22,962 bases of DNA from RGIG8244 sp045592785 (GTDB lineage: Bacteria; Verrucomicrobiota; Lentisphaeria; Victivallales; UBA1829). The notes under the pieces were generated by a model, which had not been told where the DNA came from, did no database searches, and saw only the letters and a program-made list of their open reading frames with translations. How positions within the stretch are numbered: the stretch's first letter is position 1; each line of letters starts with the position of its first letter. Positions 22,716 through 22,962 of this stretch are shown in pieces. Made by a program: the position numbers and the translations under genes. The stretch spans positions 1 through 22,962 of the forward strand of contig JAZNVL010000001.1 of NCBI GenBank assembly GCA_045592785.1, given 5' to 3'.

Positions 22716-22962
22716 TTATTGTTTTACATTGAGATTTGTCAAGATTGCGATGTCAATTTTCGTTTTGGCAAGCAGATTTTTTATTTGGGTAATTGCCGCT
22801 TCGTCATCACCTGTTATAATTAATGTGGTTTCGTGTTCGTTGTCTTTGATTGCAAGACGCCAGCCGTCAAGGTTCATGATTCCGGCAAGCATGGTTTCTC
22901 CGATTATTTTTCCGGATATTTCAACTTTCTTGCTGACTTTTTCAAAAGAGTGATCTTCTTTG
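22716..22962 (-). CDS. C-terminal part of an unrecognised protein in the AT-rich segment
   Basis: A minus-strand frame open from the right window edge to TAA at 22716, 81 codons plus stop; the start is outside. The visible residues (KVEISGKIIGETMLAGIMN..., TTLIITGDDEAAITQIKNLLAKTK, ending ILTNLNVKQ) suggest an alpha/beta fold with a hydrophobic strand and a helix, but I do not recognise a family. Support for it being real: even amino acid composition, AT-rich coding use, and a good terminator just after the stop. The plus-strand frame over the same DNA is hydrophobic and looks like a shadow. Confidence 0.55.
   Translation of the reverse strand, partial: KEDHSFEKVSKKVEISGKIIGETMLAGIMNLDGWRLAIKDNEHETTLIITGDDEAAITQIKNLLAKTKIDIAILTNLNVKQ

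Overview
The window looks like a chromosomal segment from a Lentisphaerota-type bacterium (Victivallales-like). This is inferred from several secreted prepilin-like proteins that open with FTLIELLVVIAII and carry an H...DG motif near the C-terminus, together with a Lys/Ala/Pro-rich histone-like protein, a Gram-negative Prc protease and a Lentisphaerota-style mix of housekeeping genes. No rRNA or tRNA gene was seen. Most genes are GC-rich in base use; two stretches (about 15.8-16.72 kb and 22.53 kb to the end) are clearly AT-rich and look acquired.

Layout. 1-515 (-): the N-terminal part of a histone H1-like protein with an 18-residue repeat, divergent from prc (710-2866), a periplasmic tail-specific protease. 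2995-5062 (+): an operon of an FAD/NAD oxidoreductase, a two-TM DUF6232-like protein and a CYTH-domain protein. 5068-7875 (-): an operon of M42 aminopeptidase, holA and a HAD phosphatase, running into the previous operon with only 5 bp between stop codons. 8101-8673 (+): a putative lipoprotein. 8791-12825 (-): pilT, uppP, a regulator with an N-terminal HTH and C-terminal receiver, and a membrane histidine kinase, tightly packed. 13039-15448 (+): ilvD followed 4 bp later by a sirtuin. 15455-17545: a scarred locus where an AbiE-type toxin-antitoxin module has replaced the 5' ends of two host genes; the antitoxin is intact, the toxin is cut and fused in frame to a host gene tail, and on the other side a prepilin-like gene has lost its signal sequence. 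17546-18015: no convincing gene, but three tandem hairpins with different stems and an identical 16-nt loop. 18016-19632 (-): fhs. 19792-22330 (+): an operon of three prepilin-like proteins. 22482-22547: the first 21 codons of another prepilin gene, cut after FTLIELLV by an AT-rich segment that carries the end of an unrecognised minus-strand gene.

How it fits together. Prc, UppP and the lipoprotein serve the envelope; PilT and the prepilin-like proteins relate to type IV pilus/type II secretion-like machinery, although no pilB, pilC or pilD is present here. HolA, IlvD and Fhs are core metabolism. Nearly all recognisable promoters share one architecture: TTGAAA, TTGACT or a close variant, a 16-bp (sometimes 17-bp) spacer, and TATATT or TATAAT, often with an extended -10 TGN.

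The most unusual items are the triple hairpin array at 17741-17922; the AbiE scar with its chimeric ORF and its 10-bp inverted-repeat operator; and the repeated observation that rearrangement breakpoints fall inside or just after the conserved FTLIELLV coding DNA of prepilin genes (near 16724, 20680 and 22533).
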